In this document: in pieces, positions 6,980-14,726 of the stretch
Layout of the letters: each line of letters starts with the position of its first letter
How positions within the stretch are numbered: position 1 is the first letter of the stretch
DNA from: Bacillota bacterium
Lineage (GTDB): Bacteria; Bacillota; Clostridia; Acetivibrionales; DSM-1351
DNA: 64,000 nt
Assembly (NCBI GenBank): GCA_023412275.1
Contig: JAEYNY010000009.1
Coordinates: forward strand, 28,912-92,911
Reading direction: 5' to 3'
The notes under the pieces: generated by a model
Database searches by the model: none
What the model was told of the DNA's origin: nothing
What the model saw: the letters and a program-made list of their open reading frames with translations, nothing else
Position numbers and translations under genes: made by a program

Positions 6980-8596
6980 ATGATTAGTGCAAACGGTGTC
7001 TCTCTTAGGTATGGGGGACGTGCTTTATTTGAAAATGTAAACATTAAATTTACCCAGGGAAACTGTTACGGATTAATAGGTGCCAATGGTGCCGGAAAAT
7101 CAACCTTTCTAAAGATACTTTCCGGTGAAATTGAACCCAATAAGGGTGATATTTCAATTTCTCCCGGTGAGAGAATGGCTGTTTTAAAGCAGGATCATTA
7201 CGCATACGATGAATTTGAAGTTATTAAAACTGTAATGATGGGCCACAAGCGATTGATTGAAATTATGGATGAAAAAGAAGTACTTTACGCAAAGTCTGAT
7301 TTTACAGAGGAAGAAGGAATAAGACTTTCTGAGTTAGAAGGAGAATTTGCTGAGTTAAATGGATGGGAAGCAGAATCCGATGCTGCAACGTTATTAAACG
7401 GATTAAATATCACAGAAGAGCATCACTATAAGCTTATGAAGGATCTTGACGCTAATCAGAAGGTAAGAGTACTTTTGGCTCAGGCTCTTTTTGGAAATCC
7501 TGATATACTATTATTGGACGAGCCTACCAACCATCTTGATATTGCGTCCATAACATGGCTTGAAAACTTTTTGGCCAATTTTGAAAATATAGTTATTGTT
7601 GTATCCCATGATAGACACTTTTTGAATCAGGTGTGTACACATATTGCTGATATTGACTTTGGTAAGATTCAGCTATATGTGGGAAACTACGATTTCTGGT
7701 ATCAGTCAAGCCAGTTGGCACTTCAGCAGGCAAAAGACGCTAACAAAAAGACTGAGGCAAGAATAAAGGAATTGCAGGAATTTATTCAAAGGTTTAGTGC
7801 AAATGCCTCAAAATCAAAACAAGCTACTTCTCGTAAGAAGTTATTGGATAAACTAACACTTGAAGATATAAAACCTTCTTCAAGAAAGTACCCTTTTGTA
7901 GATTTCAAGCCCGAGAGAGAAGCCGGAAACGATTTGCTCATGGTTAACGGGATTTCAAAGGAGATCGAAGGTGAAAAGCTTCTCAACGACTTTAACCTTA
8001 TAGTAAATAAGGGTGACAAGATAGCATTTGTCGGAACATACGGAAATGCTAAAACTACATTATTTAAAATTCTTACTGGTGAGATGGAACCGGACAGTGG
8101 AGACTTTAAATGGGGTATAACTACGTCACAGGCTTATTTCCCAACGGACAACTCTGAATTCTTTGATGGTGTTGACCTAAATCTGGTGGATTGGTTAAGG
8201 CAGTTCTCAAAGGATCAGACAGAGACCTTCCTTAGAGGCTGGCTTGGCAGAATGCTATTCTCAGGGGAAGAGGCTTTGAAAAAGGCTTCGGTACTCTCTG
8301 GAGGAGAAAAAGTTCGTTGTATGCTTTCAAAGATGATGCTTTCAGGTGCAAATGTACTTATTCTTGATGAGCCTACAAACCATCTGGATTTGGAATCCAT
8401 CACAGCACTGAACAACGGTCTGATTAACTATAAGGGAACAATTCTCTTTACTTCTCATGACCATGAGTTCGTTCAGACAATAGCTAACAGAATAGTTGAG
8501 ATAACTCCAAAAGGAATTATCGACAGACAAATGACATATGATGAATATCTTGAAAATGAAGACATTGCAGCATTAAGAAAAGAAATGTGGTCTTAA
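6980..8596 (+). CDS. ykpA: ABC-F family ATPase, YkpA/YbiT type
   Basis: A 538-residue soluble protein with two ABC domains and no membrane segments. Domain 1 has Walker A GANGAGKST (about residues 35-43) and the LLLDEPTNHLD Walker B; domain 2 has a degenerate Walker A (GTYGNAKTT instead of GxxGxGKST), signature SVLSGGEKVR and LILDEPTNHLD. ABC-F proteins act on the ribosomal E site in translation. The N-terminal region through GNCYGLIGANGAGKST and the stretch GERMAVLKQDHYAYDEFE match my memory of Bacillus YkpA / E. coli YbiT closely. Single gene with its own terminator. Confidence 0.92.
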   Translation: MISANGVSLRYGGRALFENVNIKFTQGNCYGLIGANGAGKSTFLKILSGEIEPNKGDISISPGERMAVLKQDHYAYDEFEVIKTVMMGHKRLIEIMDEKEVLYAKSDFTEEEGIRLSELEGEFAELNGWEAESDAATLLNGLNITEEHHYKLMKDLDANQKVRVLLAQALFGNPDILLLDEPTNHLDIASITWLENFLANFENIVIVVSHDRHFLNQVCTHIADIDFGKIQLYVGNYDFWYQSSQLALQQAKDANKKTEARIKELQEFIQRFSANASKSKQATSRKKLLDKLTLEDIKPSSRKYPFVDFKPEREAGNDLLMVNGISKEIEGEKLLNDFNLIVNKGDKIAFVGTYGNAKTTLFKILTGEMEPDSGDFKWGITTSQAYFPTDNSEFFDGVDLNLVDWLRQFSKDQTETFLRGWLGRMLFSGEEALKKASVLSGGEKVRCMLSKMMLSGANVLILDEPTNHLDLESITALNNGLINYKGTILFTSHDHEFVQTIANRIVEITPKGIIDRQMTYDEYLENEDIAALRKEMWS

Positions 8597-8620
8597 AATA
8601 AATTAGAAAATTCACATAAC

Positions 8621-8661
8621 AAAAAATGTCCAAAGGTGAACTTTATCTTTGGGCATTTTTT
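8621..8661 (+). terminator. Terminator of the ykpA-like gene
   Basis: 15-base arms (8621-8635 and 8647-8661) with one mismatch, A-rich on the left and ending in a seven-T run. Confidence 0.85.
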
Positions 8662-8692
8662 TACATAAAATACACATACAGACTATTATGTA

Positions 8693-8721
8693 TTGTAATG
8701 TAAAATAAAATCGATTATAAT
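8693..8721 (+). promoter_or_regulatory. Candidate sigma-A promoter of the BtrH-like gene
   Basis: TTGTAA (8693-8698), 17-base spacer, TATAAT (8716-8721), 36 bases ahead of the start codon. Confidence 0.5.
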
Positions 8722-8756
8722 CAAATTATAAGAAATAAAAGAATGGGTGAATTTTT

Positions 8757-9716
8757 ATGCGATATATAAAGGATTTACAGCCATACAATAAATTCTGGGG
8801 GAACTGTATTGTAAATATGTTCCTTTCTATATTAACAAAAGTTGATTCCAGCTATGACCCCCTTGCATATCTCAATTATTATGAGTATACATACTATCCT
8901 GATAATGTTTTTCATATAGACTATACTAGAGAGTATTACAATTTTTTCGCAGAAAATATTTTTAATTATGAATTTTTTAACTTTAAGAATAAAGAAAATT
9001 TCATACAGGAATTTAAAGATATCCTCATGAACAACTTATATGTAACTCTTAATGTTGATTTATATAATTGGAATAAATACTGTTATTATTATAATAAAAT
9101 TCATACATCCCACTTCGCTTTTGTGACAGGTTTTGATGAAGAAAAAGATGTTTTTTATACATTTGAAGATGATGTAAACTTATTTTATGATATAAGAGAA
9201 ATTCCTACAAATGAAGTAATTCAAGCTTTTCATTCACCACTTAAACAAATTAAGACAGATTACAGAATTCTTACCTTTAAAAACGACTTTCTTCCTCCCT
9301 ACGAAATAGACTTAAAACAATTTATAAGATGTACAGAGCAACTGATTTGCAATTTGGATATGCTTATAGAAAAGCAGGAAGTTGTGAACAAAACAATGAT
9401 AAATGAGGACCCATCTAAGGTTCATCATTACAATTATGAGTTTTCAAAGATAGCAAACAGGGTAAAAGGGAACAAGCTATTGCTTTGCACACTAAAGGAT
9501 AAGGGACTATTGGATAAACCCCTAACCGATGAATTGAACAAAGTATTGGACGAGTCCTGTATCACCTGGAAAAATATTCAGGGTGTATATCTTAAACATT
9601 GCCTGAGAAATAACTTTTCAGAACTTGATAGCATAGAGGATAAAATTGCAGATGCCTTTATGACTGAAAAAGAAGTGTGGGAAAAAGTTGTTGAAAACAT
9701 AAAAAGGCCGGAATAA
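8757..9716 (+). CDS. BtrH N-terminal-like papain-fold protein, function unknown
   Basis: A 319-residue soluble protein, unusually rich in Tyr, Phe and Asn. The N-terminal half resembles the BtrH_N fold of butirosin biosynthesis: a candidate nucleophile Cys in FWGNCIVNMFLS (about residue 19), then the segment LYVTLNVDLYNWNKY and a HTSHFAFVTGFDEE segment with a candidate catalytic His (about 119-123), followed by an acidic FEDD. BtrH transfers an acyl group from an acyl carrier protein onto an aminoglycoside. The C-terminal half is helical. No peptide synthetase, carrier protein or tailoring enzyme is nearby, and the gene stands alone between terminators. Similarity judged by eye; acyltransferase or peptidase activity is inference. 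Confidence 0.6.
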   Translation: MRYIKDLQPYNKFWGNCIVNMFLSILTKVDSSYDPLAYLNYYEYTYYPDNVFHIDYTREYYNFFAENIFNYEFFNFKNKENFIQEFKDILMNNLYVTLNVDLYNWNKYCYYYNKIHTSHFAFVTGFDEEKDVFYTFEDDVNLFYDIREIPTNEVIQAFHSPLKQIKTDYRILTFKNDFLPPYEIDLKQFIRCTEQLICNLDMLIEKQEVVNKTMINEDPSKVHHYNYEFSKIANRVKGNKLLLCTLKDKGLLDKPLTDELNKVLDESCITWKNIQGVYLKHCLRNNFSELDSIEDKIADAFMTEKEVWEKVVENIKRPE

Positions 9717-9747
9717 TAGAAATTCTTATAAATTCTATTATTCCGGC
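9707..9747. terminator. Bidirectional terminator between convergent genes
   Basis: Perfect 15-bp stem (9707-9721 with 9733-9747); the stop codon of the BtrH-like gene lies inside the left arm. It separates that gene from the convergent acyl-CoA synthetase gene. Confidence 0.85.
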
Positions 9748-9770
9748 TTCTTTACTTATGTATTATAAAA

Positions 9771-11489
9771 TTAGCCCACATTTTCAACATATCTTTTGAT
9801 TTTTTTAGTAGTTGTTTTTACAAACTCCTCTTCACGAATTGTAAAGTCTTTGATACGCTTATAAAGTGGCATCTGTTTATTTATTTCTTTTATTTCGGTA
9901 TGTAGGATTTTGCGTATTTCATCGTTTGAAACAATATTAATACCAAGTTTATCCTTTATTTCATCAATGTCGGGTAAAATCTGTGCATTAACTTCGGTTT
10001 CACCGGTTTCTTCATCAAATCTACCCCAAACAAGGCTTTCCCTAACAAACGGACATTTTGCAAGATATGCTTCAACTTCCTCAGGGAATATATTCTTACC
10101 GTTCTTTGTGACAATGACATTTTTCTTTCTGCCTGTAATATATATGTAGCCTTCGTCATCAATATATCCTAAGTCGCCGGTGTATAACCGACCATCTTTT
10201 AAAATATTTCTGGTTGCTGTAGGGTTTTGGTAATAACCCAACATTACACTATCGCCAGATATAACAAATTCTCCAATGCCGTCCTCACCCACATTTTCGA
10301 GCTGTACATCTACTCCAGCAAGAGGCTTTCCAGCGGAATCATGTCTGAAACCCCGGTCGTTGTTTACTGCGACTATAGGTGAAAACTCAGTGAGCCCGTA
10401 GCCTTGGACAATCCTTATGCCCATAGCACATAAGTCATTTGAAACATCCGGATTTACAGCAGCTGCACCGGAAATAACCAGTCTTACTCTGCCCCCGAAG
10501 GTGTTTAAAACTTGTTTGAATAATTTTTTTCGTATATCTATTTTTAAGAAATTATATAAAAAGCTGCTTATTTCAATTGCAGTATTAAACTTTAACTTTC
10601 CAAAACGGGTTTTTGAAGCCTGCTTTACAATTTTCTTGTGCATGTTTTCAAGTATCAAAGGAACCAACATAAGGATTGATGGTTTTGTCTCCTGCAAGTT
10701 TTGAACTATATATTTTAGTCCCTCATTAAATGACATACAACATCCGCTGTACATCATTACCAAAAAACCTGCCGTACATTCATATGTGTGATGTAGTGGC
10801 AAAATAGAAAGAACACTGTCGGTCTCGTCTATGTAGAGCATTGATACAACAGCTCTTACGTTGGAGGCAATGTTCTTGCTTGAAAGCATAACCCCTTTAG
10901 CTAAATCAGTTGTACCAGATGTAAAAATAAGGGCACACATAGCATCGGGATCTATATCTGCATCCAGATAACTTCTGTCGCCTTGATTTATTAAATCTTT
11001 ACCCTTTTCAATCAAACATGAATAGGATAAAAACCCGTCAGATACTTCTTCTTTTTGATCAATGTCTATGTAATATTCAACCCCGGAATTTTGGGATAAT
11101 TTCAACATTTCTCTGCGGTATTTTGATGAAAAAACAACTGCACTGACTCCCGCACGAGAAATAAGGTTTTCAACCTCATTAAAAGGAAGCTCTTTGTCTA
11201 AAGGGACTACAACACCAACTCCGCCTGTTATTGTCAAGTATGAGGTGCACCATTGTGCACTGTTCTGAGACAAAATAGCTATTTTTTTGTCCTTTAAACC
11301 TAAACTTATCAATGCCGTACCAAAAGCATCAATGTCGCTTTTGAGTTCAGTATATGTTTTTCCGTAGTATTCACCATTTTTGTCTTTAATGTAAAATGCG
11401 TTTCTATCTCCGAATAATTTTGCGCTTTGAACCATAAGATCTTTAAGATCAGTGATTTTCCTAGTTTGGTAAATCGGTTCGGTTCTCAT
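9771..11489 (-). CDS. AMP-forming acyl-CoA synthetase (long-chain type)
   Basis: A 572-residue ANL-superfamily enzyme. It carries the P-loop-like ALIFTSGTTDLAKG (about residues 187-200), the adenine motif QGYGLTEFSP, the YTGDLGYIDDEGYIYITGR motif and the C-terminal catalytic Lys region TTTKKIKR. The order and length match long-chain fatty acid-CoA ligases: carboxylate plus ATP to acyl-adenylate, then acyl-CoA. No signal peptide. AAGGAGTG precedes the ATG. It is not adjacent to beta-oxidation or phospholipid genes, so the chain length is not predictable. Confidence 0.88.
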   Translation of the reverse strand: MRTEPIYQTRKITDLKDLMVQSAKLFGDRNAFYIKDKNGEYYGKTYTELKSDIDAFGTALISLGLKDKKIAILSQNSAQWCTSYLTITGGVGVVVPLDKELPFNEVENLISRAGVSAVVFSSKYRREMLKLSQNSGVEYYIDIDQKEEVSDGFLSYSCLIEKGKDLINQGDRSYLDADIDPDAMCALIFTSGTTDLAKGVMLSSKNIASNVRAVVSMLYIDETDSVLSILPLHHTYECTAGFLVMMYSGCCMSFNEGLKYIVQNLQETKPSILMLVPLILENMHKKIVKQASKTRFGKLKFNTAIEISSFLYNFLKIDIRKKLFKQVLNTFGGRVRLVISGAAAVNPDVSNDLCAMGIRIVQGYGLTEFSPIVAVNNDRGFRHDSAGKPLAGVDVQLENVGEDGIGEFVISGDSVMLGYYQNPTATRNILKDGRLYTGDLGYIDDEGYIYITGRKKNVIVTKNGKNIFPEEVEAYLAKCPFVRESLVWGRFDEETGETEVNAQILPDIDEIKDKLGINIVSNDEIRKILHTEIKEINKQMPLYKRIKDFTIREEEFVKTTTKKIKRYVENVG

Positions 11490-11621
11490 TGACTACACTC
11501 CTTTTAAAAAAGCCAAAAGTATTTTTTCAGTTATTTACTGCATATAAACATATACTATAATATAAGTATATTTAAATTAAATCAATATATGAGGTAAATA
11601 AAAACATAAAAAGTCGGATTA

Positions 11622-12944
11622 TTAATTGAAGTTTCTTAATTTGTATTTCCTTTTTCTGGATATTTTTCTTAATACAAATCTCAAAATTAAAAAGCAAATT
11701 ACTACAGCTACTCCAATTACAATGTATTTAAAGAGGTTATTGCTTGTTACATCCTTTACATAGTCTTTGGATTTGGATTTCAGTGTTTGTTCAACAGTTC
11801 TTGATGAAACTATATCTACTTTTCCCAACGATACGCCTTCTCTTGTGTATTCAATGCTTCCAAGAACCGTGCCTTTTTTTATAGGAGCTTTTACATCCTG
11901 CCTGACATTAATTTTTTTATCAAGCTGCCATTGGTTTTTATCATTAGGTAAAAGTGCCTCAATTGCACCATTGGTTATAAGATCAACCTTATCCCCATTT
12001 GCGGCATCCTTTACTGAGATTTCCTGAATCATTGTGGAACGGTCAATAATCATTTGCCTGGAATAGTTTTCGTAGCCTGCCTTTAAAAGGGTTTTTGTAA
12101 AATCAAAAACACTTCTATTGGGTTTATTATTTACACCCATGATAACAGAAATCAATTCAAGACCATCCTTATTTACAGCACTGGAAATAAAATTTGCACC
12201 TGCTCGGGAAGTTGAACCGGTTTTTAAACCTGTTATGGTAAACTGATTTCTGTCGTCACCGGTTTCAGGGCCGTACTTAAAGGATTGCCCCAATAATTTA
12301 TTTGTAGTGTTAAGTACATTCCAAGTTTTATGTTTATTTGTGGCAGGCAGCATATTAAGCTGCTTCTGACCTACAATTTCACGAAATAAAGGATATTTTA
12401 AGCATTCTTTTGCTATGAGCGCCAAATCTCTTGCAGAGGAAAAGTGCTCGGCATCTTTTTCATATTCATCAATTCCGCAGGGATTTGTAAAAGTCGTATT
12501 TTTTGCTCCCGCATCTGAAGCAACCTTATTCATTTCAGCTATAAACTTAGTTCTATCATTATAAAGGTTTTCGGATATTATATTAGCAGTTTCATTTGCG
12601 GAAACTATCAAAAGAGCGTGAAGCAGATTATTTAACGACATCTGTTCTCCTGGCATGATACCTATATTCATGCCACCTACGCCTATGTCGGTAACTGCTT
12701 CATTACTGGCGGTCATTACCTGATCCATGTTTCCTTCCTTAAGAGCTACTAATGCAGTTGCTATTTTCGTAGTGCTGGCAGGACGCCATTTCAGATCGGG
12801 CTTATATTCGTACAAAACACTTCCTGTTTTTGCATCCATTAGTATGTATGAAGCAGCATCAATGTCGAGAGTTGCACAAAATGCAGGTGAGACTTGAAAT
12901 AGTAATATTATTGATATAATTAATGTTGCCAGTACTTTCTTCAT
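11622..12944 (-). CDS. dacF: D-alanyl-D-alanine carboxypeptidase, DacF/PBP5 type
   Basis: A secreted, membrane-tethered class C penicillin-binding protein that trims the terminal D-Ala from peptidoglycan stem peptides. Signal peptide at residues 1-23, then the three active-site motifs S57-T-T-K60, S115-A-N117 and K241-T-G. The PBP5_C beta domain follows at about 300-380, and a C-terminal hydrophobic segment with basic tail (KYIVIGVAVVICFLILRFVLRK) anchors it in the membrane, instead of the amphipathic helix of E. coli PBP5. 440 residues. AGGAGG precedes the ATG. Choosing dacF over dacA or dacB is by general resemblance, not proof. Confidence 0.9.
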   Translation of the reverse strand: MKKVLATLIISIILLFQVSPAFCATLDIDAASYILMDAKTGSVLYEYKPDLKWRPASTTKIATALVALKEGNMDQVMTASNEAVTDIGVGGMNIGIMPGEQMSLNNLLHALLIVSANETANIISENLYNDRTKFIAEMNKVASDAGAKNTTFTNPCGIDEYEKDAEHFSSARDLALIAKECLKYPLFREIVGQKQLNMLPATNKHKTWNVLNTTNKLLGQSFKYGPETGDDRNQFTITGLKTGSTSRAGANFISSAVNKDGLELISVIMGVNNKPNRSVFDFTKTLLKAGYENYSRQMIIDRSTMIQEISVKDAANGDKVDLITNGAIEALLPNDKNQWQLDKKINVRQDVKAPIKKGTVLGSIEYTREGVSLGKVDIVSSRTVEQTLKSKSKDYVKDVTSNNLFKYIVIGVAVVICFLILRFVLRKISRKRKYKLRNFN

Positions 12945-13240
12945 AACTCCTCCTGTGAATAAGTAAATATATTATAAGTATAAAGCAAGAATTCACTTTT
13001 TTAAACTTTTTTATTGAGATTTGTTTAAATAATATGGTAAAATACTAAAATATGTAATATAATAGTTAAGAAACAATTCTATATTTTCTTTATTTCTTTC
13101 CATAGTATAAATTATAAAGCTGAATTATCAAAGTATTATTGGTTGGCAGAGGTGGAAATAAATTTATAATTTCAACCGTTTTTTCTATTTTTTCCAGAAA
13201 TCTTTTATTTTTTAAAACTTAACATAATAGGAGGTATGCT

Positions 13241-13993
13241 ATGGAGATATCTGTTTTTGGCAAAAAGATATTTTTAAGTAAAATTTATGTAGTGTGTATT
13301 ATCGCAGTTCTGGTACTAGGTGCTGGTATTCTGGGTTTCATTCTAAAGCAGGTTTATCATCCACTTGAAACACCAATGGTTGAAGAAAAAAACACCCCAA
13401 TCATATCAAAGGAGGTGGAACCTTCGAAAGAACAAACCCAGGAGGATAAAGTCCCTGATATTAAAGTCTATGTTACAGGTTGTGTTAACAAACCGGGCGT
13501 AGTAACAATTAAAAAGGGTCAGATTATTGAAGATGCCATAAAAAATGCCGGTGGTGCTACAAAGCAAGCTGATCTTGATAATATAAACTTGGCGTACCCA
13601 TTAAATGAAAATACAATGATAAGAATCAAAGCTAAGGGAACGGCAAAAGCAGCCAGTGCAGGTAAAACAGGTAATCAATCTCAAGCAGTAAAAGCTGCTG
13701 GCGGACAAACATTAAACAGTGGTGTTGATATTATAAATGACAGCTTGGGAGCTGATGTGGGTGAGAAAGAGAGTAATTCATCAGATGGCTCGAAAACTAA
13801 ACTTCTGAATATTAATAAAGCATCTCAGGCAGAGCTTGAAGAGCTTCCCAATGTAGGCCCGTCAACTGCAAAAGCTATTATTGAATACAGGGAACAAAAT
13901 GGTGGTTTTACAAAACTAACTGACATTATGAAAATAACAGGAATTAAACAAAAAACATTTGATAAAATAAAAAACTACATATGCGTTGATTGA
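13241..13993 (+). CDS. comEA: ComEA family DNA-binding competence protein
   Basis: A 250-residue protein with one N-terminal membrane anchor (about residues 14-34), an SLBB domain (IKVYVTGCVNKPGVV to about residue 130), a Gly/Ala/Ser linker and two helix-hairpin-helix motifs at the C-terminus (LLNINKASQAELEELPNVG...ITGIKQKTFDKI). In competent bacteria ComEA binds double-stranded DNA outside the membrane and hands it to ComEC. No comEC or comEB is adjacent. AGGAGG upstream of the ATG. The 296-base region before it, up to the divergent dacF start, is AT-rich and shows no gene or clear hairpin. Confidence 0.9.
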   Translation: MEISVFGKKIFLSKIYVVCIIAVLVLGAGILGFILKQVYHPLETPMVEEKNTPIISKEVEPSKEQTQEDKVPDIKVYVTGCVNKPGVVTIKKGQIIEDAIKNAGGATKQADLDNINLAYPLNENTMIRIKAKGTAKAASAGKTGNQSQAVKAAGGQTLNSGVDIINDSLGADVGEKESNSSDGSKTKLLNINKASQAELEELPNVGPSTAKAIIEYREQNGGFTKLTDIMKITGIKQKTFDKIKNYICVD

Positions 13994-14016
13994 TTTTATA
14001 GAAATACAAAACAAGA

Positions 14017-14038
14017 AACCGGCCATTTTCAGCCGGTT
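14017..14038 (+). terminator. Terminator of comEA
   Basis: Perfect 7-bp stem AACCGGC / GCCGGTT with an 8-base loop; the trailing sequence is only weakly T-rich. Confidence 0.55.
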
Positions 14039-14170
14039 CGAAATAATTTAAAGGAGGAAAATATAATTTAATCCATGCACTTATTATATTATTATACTTA
14101 GCTATTTCAAATAGTATTAATATACGATTTTCTTACAATAAAAAACCAAAATGATATGCAATATTAACAA

Positions 14171-14320
14171 TTACTTGACATATAACGGCATAATAAACAC
14201 TAAAAAAGATATATAAACTAAAAGTACCGATAATGCCGGCAGTACGAACCCTAAAAGTAATAGTTTAAAATATTTCTTCCTTCTGTCTCTTTTATAACGT
14301 ATAACCCTTTTGTTTCTCAA
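14171..14320 (-). CDS. Small basic single-span membrane protein (49 aa), unknown
   Basis: The gene starts at a TTG complementary to 14318-14320, with a perfect AGGAGG (14327-14332) six bases upstream; an earlier in-frame TTG at 14362 lacks one. The product has a very basic N-terminus (RNKRVIRYKRDRRKKYF), then one long hydrophobic segment of about 27 residues ending PLYVK. Cytoplasmic positive charges and a single helix suggest a bitopic inner-membrane peptide with the C-terminus outside. No family is recognised. It lies alone between comEA and the thrS leader on the opposite strand. Confidence 0.6.
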   Translation of the reverse strand: MRNKRVIRYKRDRRKKYFKLLLLGFVLPALSVLLVYISFLVFIMPLYVK

Positions 14321-14423
14321 ACTCGTCCTCCTGTTTTTTATAATATGTAAAATAATACTCAATAGCTATATTATTTACAAATAATATCAAAATTAACATC
14401 AAATTCAAACAATTTATGAAGTA

Positions 14424-14453
14424 TTGACATATAAAAACAGTAAGGAATATAAT
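14424..14453 (+). promoter_or_regulatory. Promoter of the thrS leader
   Basis: TTGACA at 14424-14429, 18-base spacer, TATAAT at 14448-14453; consensus hexamers directly upstream of the T-box leader. Confidence 0.8.
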
Positions 14454-14459
14454 AATAAG

Positions 14460-14690
14460 AAGATAATTTTAATATTGTCAAAGGCATTGACGAGAAGAGT
14501 AAGTATATGCTGGGGTTTCAGAGATTGGATATTATTAGCTGAAAGTATCCAAACCTTCACTATACCGAAGACCACCTCCGAGCTGTATCGGTGATAACGT
14601 TATAATCAGCGTATTTTTACGCACAGAGCACAAAGTAGGGTGGAACCGCGAGATAACTCTCGTCCTTATATGAGGACGGGAGTTTTTTAT
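14460..14690 (+). ncRNA. T-box riboswitch leader of thrS (threonine)
   Basis: The leader contains the AG-rich AGAGTAAGTATATG box, the stem I element GCTGAAAG, the segment CGAAGACCACCTCCGAG with the Thr codon ACC as the likely specifier (14571-14573), and the invariant T-box AGGGTGGAACCGCG at 14637-14650. A terminator stem (14655-14666 with 14673-14684) ending in a T-run follows. Uncharged tRNA-Thr should pair with the specifier and T-box bulge, stabilise the antiterminator and allow thrS transcription. Specifier assignment is by position and consistency with the downstream gene. Confidence 0.93.
14655..14688 (+). terminator. T-box attenuator terminator
   Basis: Stem AACTCTCGTCCT with AGGACGGGAGTT (11 of 12 paired) followed by a T-run; mutually exclusive with the antiterminator that uses the T-box sequence at 14637-14650. 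Confidence 0.9.
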
Positions 14691-14726
14691 GTCTTAAAAA
14701 CTATTGTTAAAAGGAGGTTTTTGTAC

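Noticed and set aside
6980..8596. Antibiotic-resistance ABC-F factor
   Set aside because: Sequence resembles the housekeeping YkpA/YbiT type, and the linker is not of the extended resistance form.
10417..10704. Plus-strand frame of 95 residues opposite the acyl-CoA synthetase
   Set aside because: Shadow of a conserved gene on the other strand; no ribosome site and no recognisable protein features.
14640..14726. Upstream extension of thrS
   Set aside because: The frame is open back to 14640 but passes through the T-box terminator; AAGGAGG favours the ATG at 14727.
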